Below, piece after piece: positions 41,762 through 51,326 of a stretch of DNA of 64,000 bases; positions within the stretch are counted from its first letter, which is position 1, and each line of letters starts with the position of its first letter. The translations under genes and the position numbers were made by a program. Source of the stretch: Solibacillus cecembensis (lineage in GTDB: Bacteria; Bacillota; Bacilli; Bacillales_A; Planococcaceae); assembly GCF_001439635.1 (NCBI RefSeq), contig NZ_LMBZ01000014.1:1467-65466 (forward strand). Reading direction: 5' to 3'. The notes under the pieces were generated by a model that searched no databases, was not told where the DNA came from, and saw nothing but the letters and a program-made list of their open reading frames with translations.

Positions 41762-42976
41762 ATGAAAAAAATTGTAGCAGTACTTGTAGCCGTTTTACTT
41801 TTAGTAGCAGGTTGTACGGAAACACCACAAACGAACGAGCAACCAAAACCATTTACAGGAAAAGAAATGCTTGTTCATTTTATTGATGTTGGTCAAGGGG
41901 ATTCTATTTTTATCGAGTCACCGAACGGAAAGACGATGTTAGTGGATGCTGGTGTAAAGGGCGCGGGTAAAACCGTTGTTGATTATTTAACAGCACACGG
42001 CGTACAAAAATTAGATTATGTCGTAGCAACGCATCCAGATGCCGATCATATTGGTGGACTCATTCCAGTATTAAATTCAATTTCGGTTGAACACTTTATT
42101 GATTCTGGAAAAATCCATACGTCCAATACATATGAAGAAATGTTAACGTTAATCCATAATAAAAATATTCCGTTTAACGTTCCACAGACGGGCGATCAAC
42201 TGGAATTAGATTCAGAAGTAACGGTGGAAGTTTTAAGTGCAGATGAAAATGCTACCGACAATAATGAGGCATCCATTGTGCTGCGAGTGGCCTATGGAAA
42301 TATTTCATTTCTGTTAACGGGAGATGCCGGTATTGATATGGAAAAGGCGATGTTAGCAAATGGTCTTGATGTAGAGGCGACGATATTAAAGGCGGGGCAT
42401 CACGGTTCGAATACGAGTAGCTCTCAGACATTCGTTAATGCGGTTTCGCCATTAGCAACGATTTTAAGCTATGGACAAAATAATAAATACGGTCATCCAC
42501 ATGCGGAAGTGATTGATGCGCTGCAAAATGTCGGAAGTGAAATTTATAGTACAGCAGAAGCTGGGACGATTGTTGTGAATACGGATGGAAATACGTATAA
42601 AATTGATCAATCCGAATGGACAGGTATCGGTGCGACGAGTGCGATTCCAACACCAACACCAACACCGACTTCAAAGGTTGGTCATGTAGAATTAATAAGT
42701 AAAGATCTTCAATTAGAAGTTGTTGTCGTGAAAAACACGGGTAAAGAAGCGGTAAATATGCAAGGATGGCAGCTTGTTTCTGTAGAAGGGGATCAAGTAT
42801 TTGATTTCCCAAATATCGAGTTAGCTCCAGCAACATCCATTTCGATTACGAGTGGACCAGATGCAAAAACGGGTGACAATGAATTACAATGGACGAAAAG
42901 ACAAATTTGGTTAAATACAGGAGATGCAGCCCAATTACTGAATGCGAAGGGAGAAGTTGTGAGTGAGCTACCATAA
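41762..42976 (+). CDS. ComEC-like metallo-beta-lactamase-fold lipoprotein with LTD domain
   Basis: A lipoprotein signal (LLLVAGC) leads into a ComEC/Rec2-type hydrolase domain (about 35-285) with HFIDVGQGDSIF, THPDADHIGG, LLTGDAG and LKAGHHGS. A Thr/Pro linker (TPTPTPT) and a lamin-tail-like domain (about 300-400) follow. It is anchored outside the cell and may cleave extracellular DNA or nucleotides; the activity is inferred from ComEC-domain relatives. It overlaps the next gene by 14 bases. Confidence 0.88.
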   Translation: MKKIVAVLVAVLLLVAGCTETPQTNEQPKPFTGKEMLVHFIDVGQGDSIFIESPNGKTMLVDAGVKGAGKTVVDYLTAHGVQKLDYVVATHPDADHIGGLIPVLNSISVEHFIDSGKIHTSNTYEEMLTLIHNKNIPFNVPQTGDQLELDSEVTVEVLSADENATDNNEASIVLRVAYGNISFLLTGDAGIDMEKAMLANGLDVEATILKAGHHGSNTSSSQTFVNAVSPLATILSYGQNNKYGHPHAEVIDALQNVGSEIYSTAEAGTIVVNTDGNTYKIDQSEWTGIGATSAIPTPTPTPTSKVGHVELISKDLQLEVVVVKNTGKEAVNMQGWQLVSVEGDQVFDFPNIELAPATSISITSGPDAKTGDNELQWTKRQIWLNTGDAAQLLNAKGEVVSELP

Positions 42977-43211
42977 ATATACGCTTGACCGATTTGATGG
43001 AGACTATGCCGTTTTTTTAAAGCGCCCAGAGGAAACCGAACAATTGCTCATCCAACGTACAGAAATTTTAGTAGCAATACAAGAGGGGGATATTGTAAGC
43101 ATTCAAGAAGATAAGGGGAAATATCTAATTGAAGTATTACAAGAAGATATCAACGCTCAAAAAGACCGTATCCAGCAATTAATGAAACAGCTACGCGACC
43201 AATCAAAATAA
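42963..43211 (+). CDS. DUF3006 family protein
   Basis: An 82-residue protein with LDRFDGDYAVFLKRPEE, a typical DUF3006 opening, and a coiled end. The GTG start lies inside the previous gene after GGGAGAAG, so they are translationally coupled. DUF3006 genes commonly follow ComEC-like secreted hydrolases; the role is unknown. Confidence 0.85.
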   Translation: MSYHKYTLDRFDGDYAVFLKRPEETEQLLIQRTEILVAIQEGDIVSIQEDKGKYLIEVLQEDINAQKDRIQQLMKQLRDQSK

Positions 43212-43324
43212 CTGACCTATAATAATTTGAGGAACATTTAGAAAAGTCGAAATGTCATGCGATGAAGTTATATTATTATGGTAAAATAAGTACTAGAAAA
43301 TATTAATTTTAGGAGCTAGTAAAA

Positions 43325-44113
43325 ATGACTATTAAAACGATAATTTTTGATTTAGATGATACGTTATTATGGGATCAAAAGTCTGTAAAAACAGCTTTCG
43401 AAAAAACATGCGACTATGCAAGTGAAGTACATAGCGTGGACCCTGTGAAGTTTGAAGAGGCAGTGCGTGTAGCAGCAAGAGCATTATATGAAGGCTACGA
43501 AACATTTGATTATACGGTATTAATTGGTATTAACCCATTTGAAGGTTTATGGGGAACTTTTGATGATCCGACACCACAATTTCAGCAGATGAAAGATATT
43601 GTTCCGCAATATCGAGCACAAGCTTGGACAAACGGACTCGCTGCTCTAGGTATTGATGATGCTGCATTTGGTATGGAGCTAGGGGAACGCTTTGTAGCAG
43701 AGCGTAAAAAAGCACCATTCTTTTATGAAGATACATTTGCTGTGTTGGATGCGTTAAAAGGGAAATATAAATTAGTGTTATTAACAAACGGTGCACCGAG
43801 CTTACAAAATTTAAAATTAGAAATTACGCCAGAAATCGTCCCATACTTTGACCATATTATTATTTCAGGTGATTTTGGTAAAGGTAAACCAGATGCATCA
43901 ATTTTTGAATTTGTGATGGAAAAAGCGCAAGTAACAAAAGATGATGGAATTATGGTTGGCGATAATTTAATGACAGATATTTTAGGTTCTTCTCGTGTAG
44001 GTATGCGCAATGTTTGGATTAACCGTGAAAATAAATCACAAGATCCTCATGTGATTCCGACGTATGAAGTAACTTCACTAACAGAGTTATTAAAGCTTGT
44101 TGAACAGCTGTAA
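43325..44113 (+). CDS. HAD-superfamily hydrolase
   Basis: A 262-residue phosphatase-type protein with motif I DLDDTLLWD, a helical cap of about 110 residues, motif II VLLTNGAPS, motif III Lys in GDFGKGKPDASIF and motif IV GDNLMTDI. The substrate is unknown. TTAGGAGCTAGT precedes the ATG. Monocistronic. Confidence 0.92.
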   Translation: MTIKTIIFDLDDTLLWDQKSVKTAFEKTCDYASEVHSVDPVKFEEAVRVAARALYEGYETFDYTVLIGINPFEGLWGTFDDPTPQFQQMKDIVPQYRAQAWTNGLAALGIDDAAFGMELGERFVAERKKAPFFYEDTFAVLDALKGKYKLVLLTNGAPSLQNLKLEITPEIVPYFDHIIISGDFGKGKPDASIFEFVMEKAQVTKDDGIMVGDNLMTDILGSSRVGMRNVWINRENKSQDPHVIPTYEVTSLTELLKLVEQL

Positions 44114-44126
44114 TATTGAAGTAAAA

Positions 44127-44162
44127 GGAACGTATCAGCTCTATATGATACGTTCTTTTTTT
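44127..44162 (+). terminator. terminator of HAD gene
   Basis: AGGAACGTATCA pairs with TGATACGTTCTT, then TTTTT. Confidence 0.88.
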
Positions 44163-44253
44163 GTTGGACCTACATAAATAGATTTAATATGGTGAATTTT
44201 CTAATTATTTATAGTATAATATTTATATTCTCTGAAAAAAGGAGTATGGAGCT

Positions 44254-44637
44254 ATGGATAAAATTCAACTTTGTGTATGTGAAAATTGCGGGCGTTCAAA
44301 TCAATCCGTAACCGTTAAAAATCATACAATTCATCAGCATGTAGCGCGACTTTGTCCGACATGTACGCATATTTTATCTTTACCAACAAATGAAAGGCGT
44401 TTCCTACAACTTGTCCGAACGAAAAATAAACAAACATCCAATACAGAAATGCAAAAAATACATCAAAAATTATCCATGTTTTTAGCAGTAGGCGGTCTGT
44501 TTGTAACAATAATCGCTGCCGCGGTAGTTACGCAAAGTATGGAGACGTATGCTTTTACTGACTTATACGTTAATGAATCTAAAGCGAATAGCTATTTATC
44601 ATTCGCTTATATAAATGAAGAGTTTTCTGCTGAATAA
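44254..44637 (+). CDS. zinc-ribbon, single-TM hypothetical protein (127 aa)
   Basis: The amino end has two CxxC-like pairs (CVCENC and CPTCTH) as in a zinc ribbon. One membrane segment follows at about 71-90 (SMFLAVGGLFVTIIAAAVV) and a short outer tail. AAAAAAGGAG precedes the ATG. Family not recognised; a membrane-linked regulator is a guess only. Confidence 0.7.
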   Translation: MDKIQLCVCENCGRSNQSVTVKNHTIHQHVARLCPTCTHILSLPTNERRFLQLVRTKNKQTSNTEMQKIHQKLSMFLAVGGLFVTIIAAAVVTQSMETYAFTDLYVNESKANSYLSFAYINEEFSAE

Positions 44638-44641
44638 AGAT

Positions 44642-44684
44642 AAAACGCCATTTACTTGAGCATTAAAAAGTAAATGGCGTTTTA
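44642..44684 (+). terminator. terminator of zinc-ribbon gene
   Basis: AAAACGCCATTTAC pairs perfectly with GTAAATGGCGTTTT. Confidence 0.88.
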
Positions 44685-44744
44685 AATTATGTGGATTTGT
44701 AGCAAGTTGCCGTTATGAAAAGGGTGAAAAATTAAAGCAATCCA

Positions 44745-46007
44745 TCACTTCTCCAATAATTCCGAAACAGTAACGAATTCATAGCCTTGCTGTGATAAGT
44801 ATGCAAGCACAGAATCCAGTGAATCCGCAGTTGTTTGGTGAATATCATGCATTAAAACAATGCTATCCCTTTTGGCATTTGTTTTGACAATTTGCAATGT
44901 TTTGCTAGGGTCATGGTGCTTCCAATCGAGCGTATCAATTGACCACATAATATTTGGGACTTCTAGTAAGCCTGTAATTGTTTTATTATAAGCTCCATAA
45001 GGTGGGCGAAATACAGTCGTTGGTTGATCAATGGCTGCTTCTACTGCATTGTCTGTTAATTGAATTTGACTGTTTATTTGCTTCACAGTGAGCTCTGTTA
45101 ATTTCTTATGTTCATAGGTATGGTTGCCAATTTCATGTCCGGCATCTGAAACCTTTTTGACGACACCTGGATACTTTTTAACATTTTTCCCGACAACAAA
45201 AAATGTCGCTTTGGCATCGTATTTATTTAATATTTGAATGATTTGCGGTGTGACTTTTGGATGAGGGCCATCATCAAAAGTTAAAGCAATTTGCTTCTTA
45301 CCTAAATTGTTGCTAGGTTTCGGATTTGTAGTGCTAGTATTTTTAGGAGCTTCTTTTAATCCAATAGCGGGAACATAACCTGATACCGTTTGACTCGTTA
45401 TAAATGCCCAGCCATTAAATATCGATAGCATCGTAACTTCAGTGCTTTTTGGTAAAGTACCAATCGTATCACTTGAAGAGCTTGCTTTATAGTGAACGGT
45501 TAATCCATTAGGTTCTTTCACGATCCTTTGTTTTTCTATTGGCGTTGTCAGTGCAATTTTAGTGACAAAACCAGATAAATCACCGAAACGAACAAATGCC
45601 CACCCTGCTGCATCAATCGTATAAACTTCTACAATACGATTCGAGGTTAAATTGCCAATAATTTCACCTTGAGCATCATTTATTAGTCTAACATTTGGTT
45701 CAAATTTAGCGCTTGTTAACATGTATTGAACAGGAGCAGCTTGTAAAGAACCGCTCGGAACATAGCCTGTATAAAAGGTGGAGTTAATTTTAGCCCAACC
45801 GTTTGACTCAGATAGGACCGTAACCACACTATTTTTAGCTAATGTAATCACTTCTTGTTGTAAGCCTTCATCAAAGACAACAGTGTCGGAATTTGTCATT
45901 TTAATGGCACTTATTGATTCAGCTTGAGCTTGAGTAAATAGTTGAGGGAACGTAACGCATGCTGTGACAAGTACCGTCAACAGTAAAAACACTTGAAGCT
46001 TCTTCAT
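44745..46007 (-). CDS. polysaccharide deacetylase with SH3b repeats
   Basis: The 420-residue exported protein has a signal peptide ending near AQAESIS, three bacterial SH3-like repeats (about 25-205; the VVTVLSESNGWAKI, VEVYTIDAAGWAFV and VTMLSIFNGWAFI segments) and a NodB domain (about 225-420). Metal/catalytic motifs are TFDDGP, NHTYEH and RPPYGAYN. It probably deacetylates peptidoglycan or another wall sugar. The ATG at 46007 follows AAGGGCGGG; an upstream ATG at 46046 would spoil the signal peptide. Confidence 0.92.
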   Translation of the reverse strand: MKKLQVFLLLTVLVTACVTFPQLFTQAQAESISAIKMTNSDTVVFDEGLQQEVITLAKNSVVTVLSESNGWAKINSTFYTGYVPSGSLQAAPVQYMLTSAKFEPNVRLINDAQGEIIGNLTSNRIVEVYTIDAAGWAFVRFGDLSGFVTKIALTTPIEKQRIVKEPNGLTVHYKASSSSDTIGTLPKSTEVTMLSIFNGWAFITSQTVSGYVPAIGLKEAPKNTSTTNPKPSNNLGKKQIALTFDDGPHPKVTPQIIQILNKYDAKATFFVVGKNVKKYPGVVKKVSDAGHEIGNHTYEHKKLTELTVKQINSQIQLTDNAVEAAIDQPTTVFRPPYGAYNKTITGLLEVPNIMWSIDTLDWKHHDPSKTLQIVKTNAKRDSIVLMHDIHQTTADSLDSVLAYLSQQGYEFVTVSELLEK

Positions 46008-46136
46008 AAACAACCCGCCCTTAAGTAATATAATACTAGTATACAATTCCTTTCAATAAACACAAATCAATAATCTGAAAACACTTAATAATAACAATAT
46101 GTAAGGTGGAGGATCAGTATGAAACTGTTAGAATGA

Positions 46137-46175
46137 ATAAAAAAATCACCATTTAACAAAAAGTCAAATGGTGAA
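46137..46175 (-). terminator. terminator of serA
   Basis: TCACCATTT pairs with AAATGGTGA, with a run of T residues on the minus strand, 12 bases past the serA stop. Confidence 0.85.
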
Positions 46176-46186
46176 TTCTTATTTTA

Positions 46187-47809
46187 TTAAAGTGTAATTG
46201 CTTTTACTTCATCGATATTTTCAAGTTGAGCAACATAAACTAAATCTTCTGTAGTTACAGCATTATCAACGACAAGCATCATAACAGCTGATCCACCTAC
46301 GTGGTCACGGCCTACTTGCATTGTCGCGATATTAATTTCCTTTTCAGCTAATTTTGTAGCTACACGACCGATAGAACCAGGCTTATCTTGGTTTTTAATG
46401 TAAAGTAGGTTACCATTTGGAACAACGTCAACAACAAAACCTTCTACTTTAACAATACGTGCGCCAAGACCATTTAATAATGTACCAGCAACAGTATGCT
46501 TCTCTGTTTCTGTTACGATTTCAACTGTAATTAAGTTCGTGAAACCTTTCGCAGTTGTCGTTTTATGTTCATTAATTTTCATACCGATACGTTCAGCTAA
46601 ATAACGAGCGTTTACATCATTTACATGTGTACCGTGGTTTGTAGATAATAAGCCTTTAATCGCGTTCGCAGTTAATGGACGAACATCAAAGTTAGCTACT
46701 TCACCAGCGTAAGAAATATTTAATTCTTTAATGCTTTCTTCTGTCACTTGGATTAGGAATTTACCTAATTTTTCAGCTAAAGCAAAGAATGGCTCTACTT
46801 GTGCAAGCTTTTCTTTTGGAATTGAAGGCATGTTTACTGGGTTTGTCACTGTACCTGTTTTAAAGAATTTAATAATATCGTTAGAAACGTCCACTGCAAC
46901 TGACTCTTGTGCTTCAACAGTAGATGCGCCTAAGTGTGGTGTTGCAATAACTTGTGGCAATGTCAATAATTTATGATCAGTTGCTGGCTCTTGGATGAAT
47001 ACGTCAAGTGCTGCACCAGCTACTTTACCTTCAACGATTGCATCATATAAATCATCCTCGTTAATAATTCCACCACGTGCACAGTTAATAATGCGAACGC
47101 CATCTTTCATAATCGCAAAGCGCTCTTTGTTAATGATATTACGTGTTTCAGGTAGTAATGGTGTATGCACTGTAATGAATTCAGCAGCTGCACAAACTTC
47201 ATCAACTGTTCCTTTTGTGATGCCAAGTTCTTTCGCGCGTTCTTCTGTTAGGAATGGGTCGTATGCAATAACGTTCATACGTTGGCCTTTCGCACGGTAA
47301 GCAACTTCAGCACCGATACGTCCCATACCGATTACACCGATTGTTTTATTTTTTAATTCCACACCTACATATGATTTACGATCCCATTTACCGTTTTTAA
47401 GTGTGTTAAATGCTTGTGGAATGAAACGAGCAAGTGATGTCATCATCGCAATTGTATGCTCTGCAGCAGAGTTTGTATTGCCGTCTGGCGCATTTACAAC
47501 GATAATTCCGTGCTCAGTAGCAGCAGTTAAATCGATGTTATCAACACCAACACCTGCACGACCGATTAGCTTTAAATTTTTAGCTGCTTCGATAATTTCA
47601 CGCGTAACTGTCGTTTGAGAACGAACAAGTAATACGTCCACATCTGCAATTTTAGAAATTAATTGTTCCGGCGTTAAACCTGTATCGATAATAATGTTTA
47701 AATCTAATTCAGTTTCTTGGCGAAGTGGGAAAATCCCATCCTCACTTAGTGGATCTGCGATAAATACATTAATTGTTTTCGTTGCTGTTTCTTTTAATTT
47801 TGTTACCAT
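46187..47809 (-). CDS. serA: D-3-phosphoglycerate dehydrogenase
   Basis: The 540-residue long-form SerA performs the first step of serine synthesis. The NAD-binding domain has GVIGMGRIGAEVA, the catalytic Arg/Glu/His are in NCARGGIINEDDL, VFIQEPA and ATPHLGAST, followed by the intervening ASB domain and an ACT domain (about 465-540) that usually senses serine. AAAGGGAGAG lies eleven bases before the ATG. A T-box leader and a PurR-like site precede it; serC lies 5 kb away. Confidence 0.96.
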   Translation of the reverse strand: MVTKLKETATKTINVFIADPLSEDGIFPLRQETELDLNIIIDTGLTPEQLISKIADVDVLLVRSQTTVTREIIEAAKNLKLIGRAGVGVDNIDLTAATEHGIIVVNAPDGNTNSAAEHTIAMMTSLARFIPQAFNTLKNGKWDRKSYVGVELKNKTIGVIGMGRIGAEVAYRAKGQRMNVIAYDPFLTEERAKELGITKGTVDEVCAAAEFITVHTPLLPETRNIINKERFAIMKDGVRIINCARGGIINEDDLYDAIVEGKVAGAALDVFIQEPATDHKLLTLPQVIATPHLGASTVEAQESVAVDVSNDIIKFFKTGTVTNPVNMPSIPKEKLAQVEPFFALAEKLGKFLIQVTEESIKELNISYAGEVANFDVRPLTANAIKGLLSTNHGTHVNDVNARYLAERIGMKINEHKTTTAKGFTNLITVEIVTETEKHTVAGTLLNGLGARIVKVEGFVVDVVPNGNLLYIKNQDKPGSIGRVATKLAEKEINIATMQVGRDHVGGSAVMMLVVDNAVTTEDLVYVAQLENIDEVKAITL

Positions 47810-47841
47810 AATAAATTTCTCTCCCTTTAACTGTTTTAATT

Positions 47842-47907
47842 TTAGGCCTGCACGATGCAGGTCACGAAGGCGTTGTCACAAGACTGACGTTTTTAGCCTT
47901 TGTTCCT
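47842..47907. repeat. two-hairpin module shared with repeat copy A
   Basis: Twenty-three bases (47842-47864) are identical to 21404-21426, including CCTGCA-CGA-TGCAGG. The next stem is CGAAGGC/GCCTTTG here and GTTAGCC/GGCTAAC in copy A: nearly every pair is changed but pairing is kept. It lies between the T-box terminator and serA, so it is part of the serA mRNA leader. Confidence 0.65.
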
Positions 47908-47944
47908 TTTGTTTAACTACCTTAGAGTGAAAGTTTTGCAAAAT

Positions 47945-48240
47945 AAAAAAAGCCCTCCACCCCTTACATGTTACTGTAAGGGGCGAAAGGCTATCGTAAA
48001 CATAGTATCGCGGTACCACCCTAATTCGTTGCCATAATAGTATAAAAAAATTATGTGCAACCTTATCTATATGCGTAACGGGCATGGGCCGGAATAACCT
48101 ACTGAACTGTTCAGCTATTCTATTCAAGAGTGGAACATTGTCGTCGTATACACTGGTTCACACCACCCACCAGCTCTCTTTGCTATACGTAACGAAAAGT
48201 ATGTCTCTATCACAATAGTTGTTCGTATTTAAATTTGATA
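47945..48240 (-). promoter_or_regulatory. T-box riboswitch (Ser) for serA
   Basis: On the minus strand the T-box core AGGGTGGTACCGCG (48009-48022) is exact, the terminator GCCCCTTAC...GTAAGGGGT with GGGCTTTTTTT lies at about 47945-47990, and an AGAGAGCTGG/CCAG Stem I head is visible. A UCC followed by A in the expected specifier position (TTCCACTC) fits serine. Uncharged tRNA-Ser should permit serA expression. Confidence 0.9.
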
Positions 48241-48327
48241 CTATCATAATACCGATTGTTCACCTTTGTCAACAGTGAATCACGAATTAATTAATGTAAA
48301 ACCGTTTATTCAGCAGTAACATCCCTT

Positions 48328-48398
48328 TAAACCGAACTTTAATTTAGTTTTATACGTAAAATGTTCGTGTTATTTTAATTTTAATGTAAGCGTTATCG
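48328..48398. promoter_or_regulatory. PurR-like operator and cre-like site
   Basis: TAAACCGAACTTT and inverted ATGTTCGTG place CGAA (48333) and TTCG (48364) 27 bases apart, the PurR geometry. TGTAAGCGTTATCG (48385-48398) matches the CcpA cre consensus except at the last base. The interval lies between divergent serA and the flavin dehydrogenase gene. Confidence 0.4.
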
Positions 48399-48585
48399 TT
48401 GTTGATACATCAACATTTGATTGAATATACAGAAAGCTGTGTTTTGACTTTTTGAAATTTTATATTCGGTTTCGCTATTTTGTCATAATTTTCTTCTAAT
48501 TTTATAAATATGCTAATTCATGAAGGGGAAATTAAAAATTGCACGAATGTGTATAACAATGCTTTCGGAAAAGGAGAGAGAACGG

Positions 48586-50232
48586 ATGAAGTATGATGTC
48601 ATAGTAGTTGGAGCAGGGTTGGCAGGATTGACAGCTACATGTCAACTCATTGATGCAGGTAAAAAGGTATTACTAGTCGATCAAGAGACGGAGAATTCCA
48701 TTGGCGGACAAGCATTTTGGTCATTCGGTGGATTATTTTTAGTGGACTCACCTGAGCAACGGAGAATGGGCATTAAAGATAGCAAGGAGCTCGCGTGGCA
48801 AGATTGGATGGGTTCAGCAGGCTTTGACCGGCTAGAGGACGAGGATAGCTGGGCGTATAAATGGGCAAGAGCTTACGTAGATTTTGCTGCTGAAGAGAAA
48901 TATGATTGGTTGAAATCGCAAGGCATCCAGTTTTTCCCGGTAGTTGGTTGGGCTGAGCGTGGCGGTGCTTTAGCAGGGGGACATGGGAATTCTGTTCCTC
49001 GTTTTCATATTGTTTGGGGAACGGGTCCAGCACTCGTTGAACCGTTTGCAGAGAAGGTATTGAAAGCTGCATCAAATGGGCGAGTGGACTATATGCCTCG
49101 GCATCAAGTAACGGAGCTGATCATCGATGGAAATACCATTACAGGGGTGCGAGGAAATGTTTTAGAAACGAGCGTGATTCGACGTGGGGAAGAAAGCTCT
49201 CGTGAAGCGATTGGTGCATTTGAGTACTACGGGGATGCGGTCATTATTGCGAGTGGAGGCATTGGCGCAAATGTAGAGCTTGTAAAGAAAAACTGGCCTT
49301 CTCGATTAGGAAAACCACCTAAAACGATGATTTCGGGTGTCCCTGCGTATGTAGATGGACGTATGTTACAAATTGCAGAACAGGCTGGTGGACGCGTAGT
49401 AAACCGTGATCGAATGTGGCATTACACAGAAGGTTTACGCAACTGGGATCCAATTTGGAAAAACCATGGAATACGAATTTTACCTGGACCGTCTTCCATG
49501 TGGTTTGATGCAACAGGAAAACGCTTTTCTTCACCAAATTTTCCAGGGTTTGATACGTTAAGTACATTAGAGGCGATTCAAAAGACAGGCTATGACTATT
49601 CATGGTTCATTTTAACGGAGAAAATGATTGAAAAGGAATTTGCGCTATCGGGTTCAGAGCAAAATCCAGATTTAACGAATAAGAGCATTTATCAAATTTT
49701 AAAACGTATATTACCAGGGCCTCCAGCACCCGTTCAAGCGTTCAAGGATAATGGGGAAGATTTTGTCGTAGCACATGGCGTAAAGGACCTTGTAGAAGGA
49801 ATGAATCGTTTAGTCGGGAATCAATTATTGGATTTTATGCATATTAAAGAGCAAATTTTAGCTCGTGATCGAGAAATTGAGAACAAATTTTCGAAAGATG
49901 CACAGGTGACGGCCATTCATTGTGCACGCAATTATCTGGGGGATAAATTAATTCGTGCAGCAAAGCCTCATAAAATGTTAGACCCAACAGCAGGACCGCT
50001 CATTGCTGTGCGATTAAATATTTTAACGAGAAAAACATTAGGTGGCTTGCAAACGGATTTGAATGGACAAGTATTAAATGACTATGGCAAGCCAATTCCA
50101 GGCTTATTTGCAGCAGGAGAAGTGAGTGGTTTTGGCGGTGGAGGAGTTCATGGTTATCGCTCATTAGAAGGAACTTTCGTAGGTGGCTGTTTATTTACAG
50201 GATTACAAGTTGGAAAATATTTGAGTAAATAA
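48586..50232 (+). CDS. FAD-binding dehydrogenase (KstD/fumarate-reductase-like)
   Basis: The 548-residue flavoprotein has an amino-terminal dinucleotide fold DVIVVGAGLAGLTATCQL, GGQAFWSFGG near the flavin and the carboxy FAD motif GEVSGFGGGGVHGYRSLEG. It resembles 3-ketosteroid-dehydrogenase/succinate-dehydrogenase flavoprotein relatives; the substrate is unknown. The ATG at 48586 has AAAGGAGAG upstream; the frame is open from 48520 without a better site. The enoyl-CoA hydratase gene 60 bases later may share a catabolic route. Confidence 0.88.
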   Translation: MKYDVIVVGAGLAGLTATCQLIDAGKKVLLVDQETENSIGGQAFWSFGGLFLVDSPEQRRMGIKDSKELAWQDWMGSAGFDRLEDEDSWAYKWARAYVDFAAEEKYDWLKSQGIQFFPVVGWAERGGALAGGHGNSVPRFHIVWGTGPALVEPFAEKVLKAASNGRVDYMPRHQVTELIIDGNTITGVRGNVLETSVIRRGEESSREAIGAFEYYGDAVIIASGGIGANVELVKKNWPSRLGKPPKTMISGVPAYVDGRMLQIAEQAGGRVVNRDRMWHYTEGLRNWDPIWKNHGIRILPGPSSMWFDATGKRFSSPNFPGFDTLSTLEAIQKTGYDYSWFILTEKMIEKEFALSGSEQNPDLTNKSIYQILKRILPGPPAPVQAFKDNGEDFVVAHGVKDLVEGMNRLVGNQLLDFMHIKEQILARDREIENKFSKDAQVTAIHCARNYLGDKLIRAAKPHKMLDPTAGPLIAVRLNILTRKTLGGLQTDLNGQVLNDYGKPIPGLFAAGEVSGFGGGGVHGYRSLEGTFVGGCLFTGLQVGKYLSK

Positions 50233-50292
50233 AGGATTTTTCAATTTCTGTGTCGAAATGAATGAGTATTCATAATAAAGGGGTGTATGTTA

Positions 50293-51075
50293 ATGAGTTA
50301 CGAAACAATTAAACTTGAAGTAGCAGATCGAAAAGCAACATTATCGTTAAATCGTCCACATGCAATGAATGCTATGGATTTTACAATGATGCGAGAACTA
50401 GCGGATTGTTTTGAATCGCTACATAGCGAAAAAGATGTACAAATCCTTGTTATTAAAGGGGAAGGCAAGGTCTTTTCGGCAGGCGGAGACGTAAAAATGA
50501 TGGTGTCGTCAGAGGACTTTTCAGATTTTGGCTCGATTATGGGTACGATTACAAGACTTGTAAAAGCGTACTATACGTTACCGATGATTACGATTGCACA
50601 AATTCATGGTGCAGCGGCGGGGCTTGGTTTGAGCCTAGCTTTAGGGAGCGATATTATCGTAGCAGAGCAACCGAGTAAAATAGCGATGAACTTTATTGGC
50701 ATTGGCTTAATTCCAGACGGAGCGGGTCATTTCTTTATGAAAGAACGTTTAGGTACGGTGCAAGCAAAGCAAATGATTTGGGAAGGCAAAGTGCATAATG
50801 GAGAAGAGGCACTTGCACTCGGTTTAATTGACCATAATGTGGCAGAGGGAATTGCAGCAGTTGCGGTTAATCAGCTCGTTGGTAAACTATTAGCATCACC
50901 GATTTTAGCGATGATTGAAACTAAGAAAGTTTTACATCAGGCGAATTTATCAGAGCTTGAGTTCATTTTACAAGGTGAAGCACAAGGACAGACAAAAATG
51001 CGTCAAACTGAGGATCATCTTGAAGGGATTAAAGCTTTTGTTGAAAAACGAACACCTATGTTTTTAGGGAAATAA
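50293..51075 (+). CDS. enoyl-CoA hydratase/isomerase family protein
   Basis: A 260-residue crotonase-fold protein with RPHAMNAMD, GEGKVFSAGGDVKMM (oxyanion loop), HGAAAGLGLSLALGSDI and GIGLIPDGAG. One catalytic acid position has Asp where hydratases have Glu, so an isomerase or another acyl-CoA activity is possible. The ATG at 50293 is better spaced from AAAGGGGTG than that at 50287. Probably cotranscribed with the flavin dehydrogenase. Confidence 0.88.
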   Translation: MSYETIKLEVADRKATLSLNRPHAMNAMDFTMMRELADCFESLHSEKDVQILVIKGEGKVFSAGGDVKMMVSSEDFSDFGSIMGTITRLVKAYYTLPMITIAQIHGAAAGLGLSLALGSDIIVAEQPSKIAMNFIGIGLIPDGAGHFFMKERLGTVQAKQMIWEGKVHNGEEALALGLIDHNVAEGIAAVAVNQLVGKLLASPILAMIETKKVLHQANLSELEFILQGEAQGQTKMRQTEDHLEGIKAFVEKRTPMFLGK

Positions 51076-51080
51076 AATCA

Positions 51081-51120
51081 AAAAAAAGTATCTCGCTAAA
51101 TAGACGAGATACTTTTATTT
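51081..51120 (+). terminator. terminator of enoyl-CoA hydratase gene
   Basis: AAAAGTATCTCG pairs with CGAGATACTTTT around CTAAATAGA, then ATTTT. Confidence 0.85.
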
Positions 51121-51140
51121 TACAGTTGTCTGTAATTCGT

Positions 51141-51326
51141 TTAAACGTGGAATAAAATTAACTTGCCTGTTGAATTAACTAAACGATGCGCCTTTTCAGA
51201 AATGCCATTATCGTCAATTTGTTTCTGTCCTTCAATTTTTGCAGTTTCATCGTTTGCAAAAGTCCATACTTCATCAAATAAAGTTTCTCCAGTTTTTTCA
51301 AATGCAGTAAAACGATAATTTTCCAT
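51141..51326 (-). CDS. yhzD: YhzD-like small protein
   Basis: The 61-residue protein has FTAFEKTGETLFDEVW, EKAHRLVNSTGKLILFHV and a helix between them, as in B. subtilis YhzD. Function unknown. The ATG at 51326 follows AAAGGGTGG; an in-frame GTG at 51335 overlaps that site. It is divergent from yhaM. Confidence 0.8.
   Translation of the reverse strand: MENYRFTAFEKTGETLFDEVWTFANDETAKIEGQKQIDDNGISEKAHRLVNSTGKLILFHV

Noticed and set aside
47394..47930. Plus-strand open frames across serA and its leader
   Set aside because: They are antisense shadows of a well-conserved gene and lack ribosome-binding sites.
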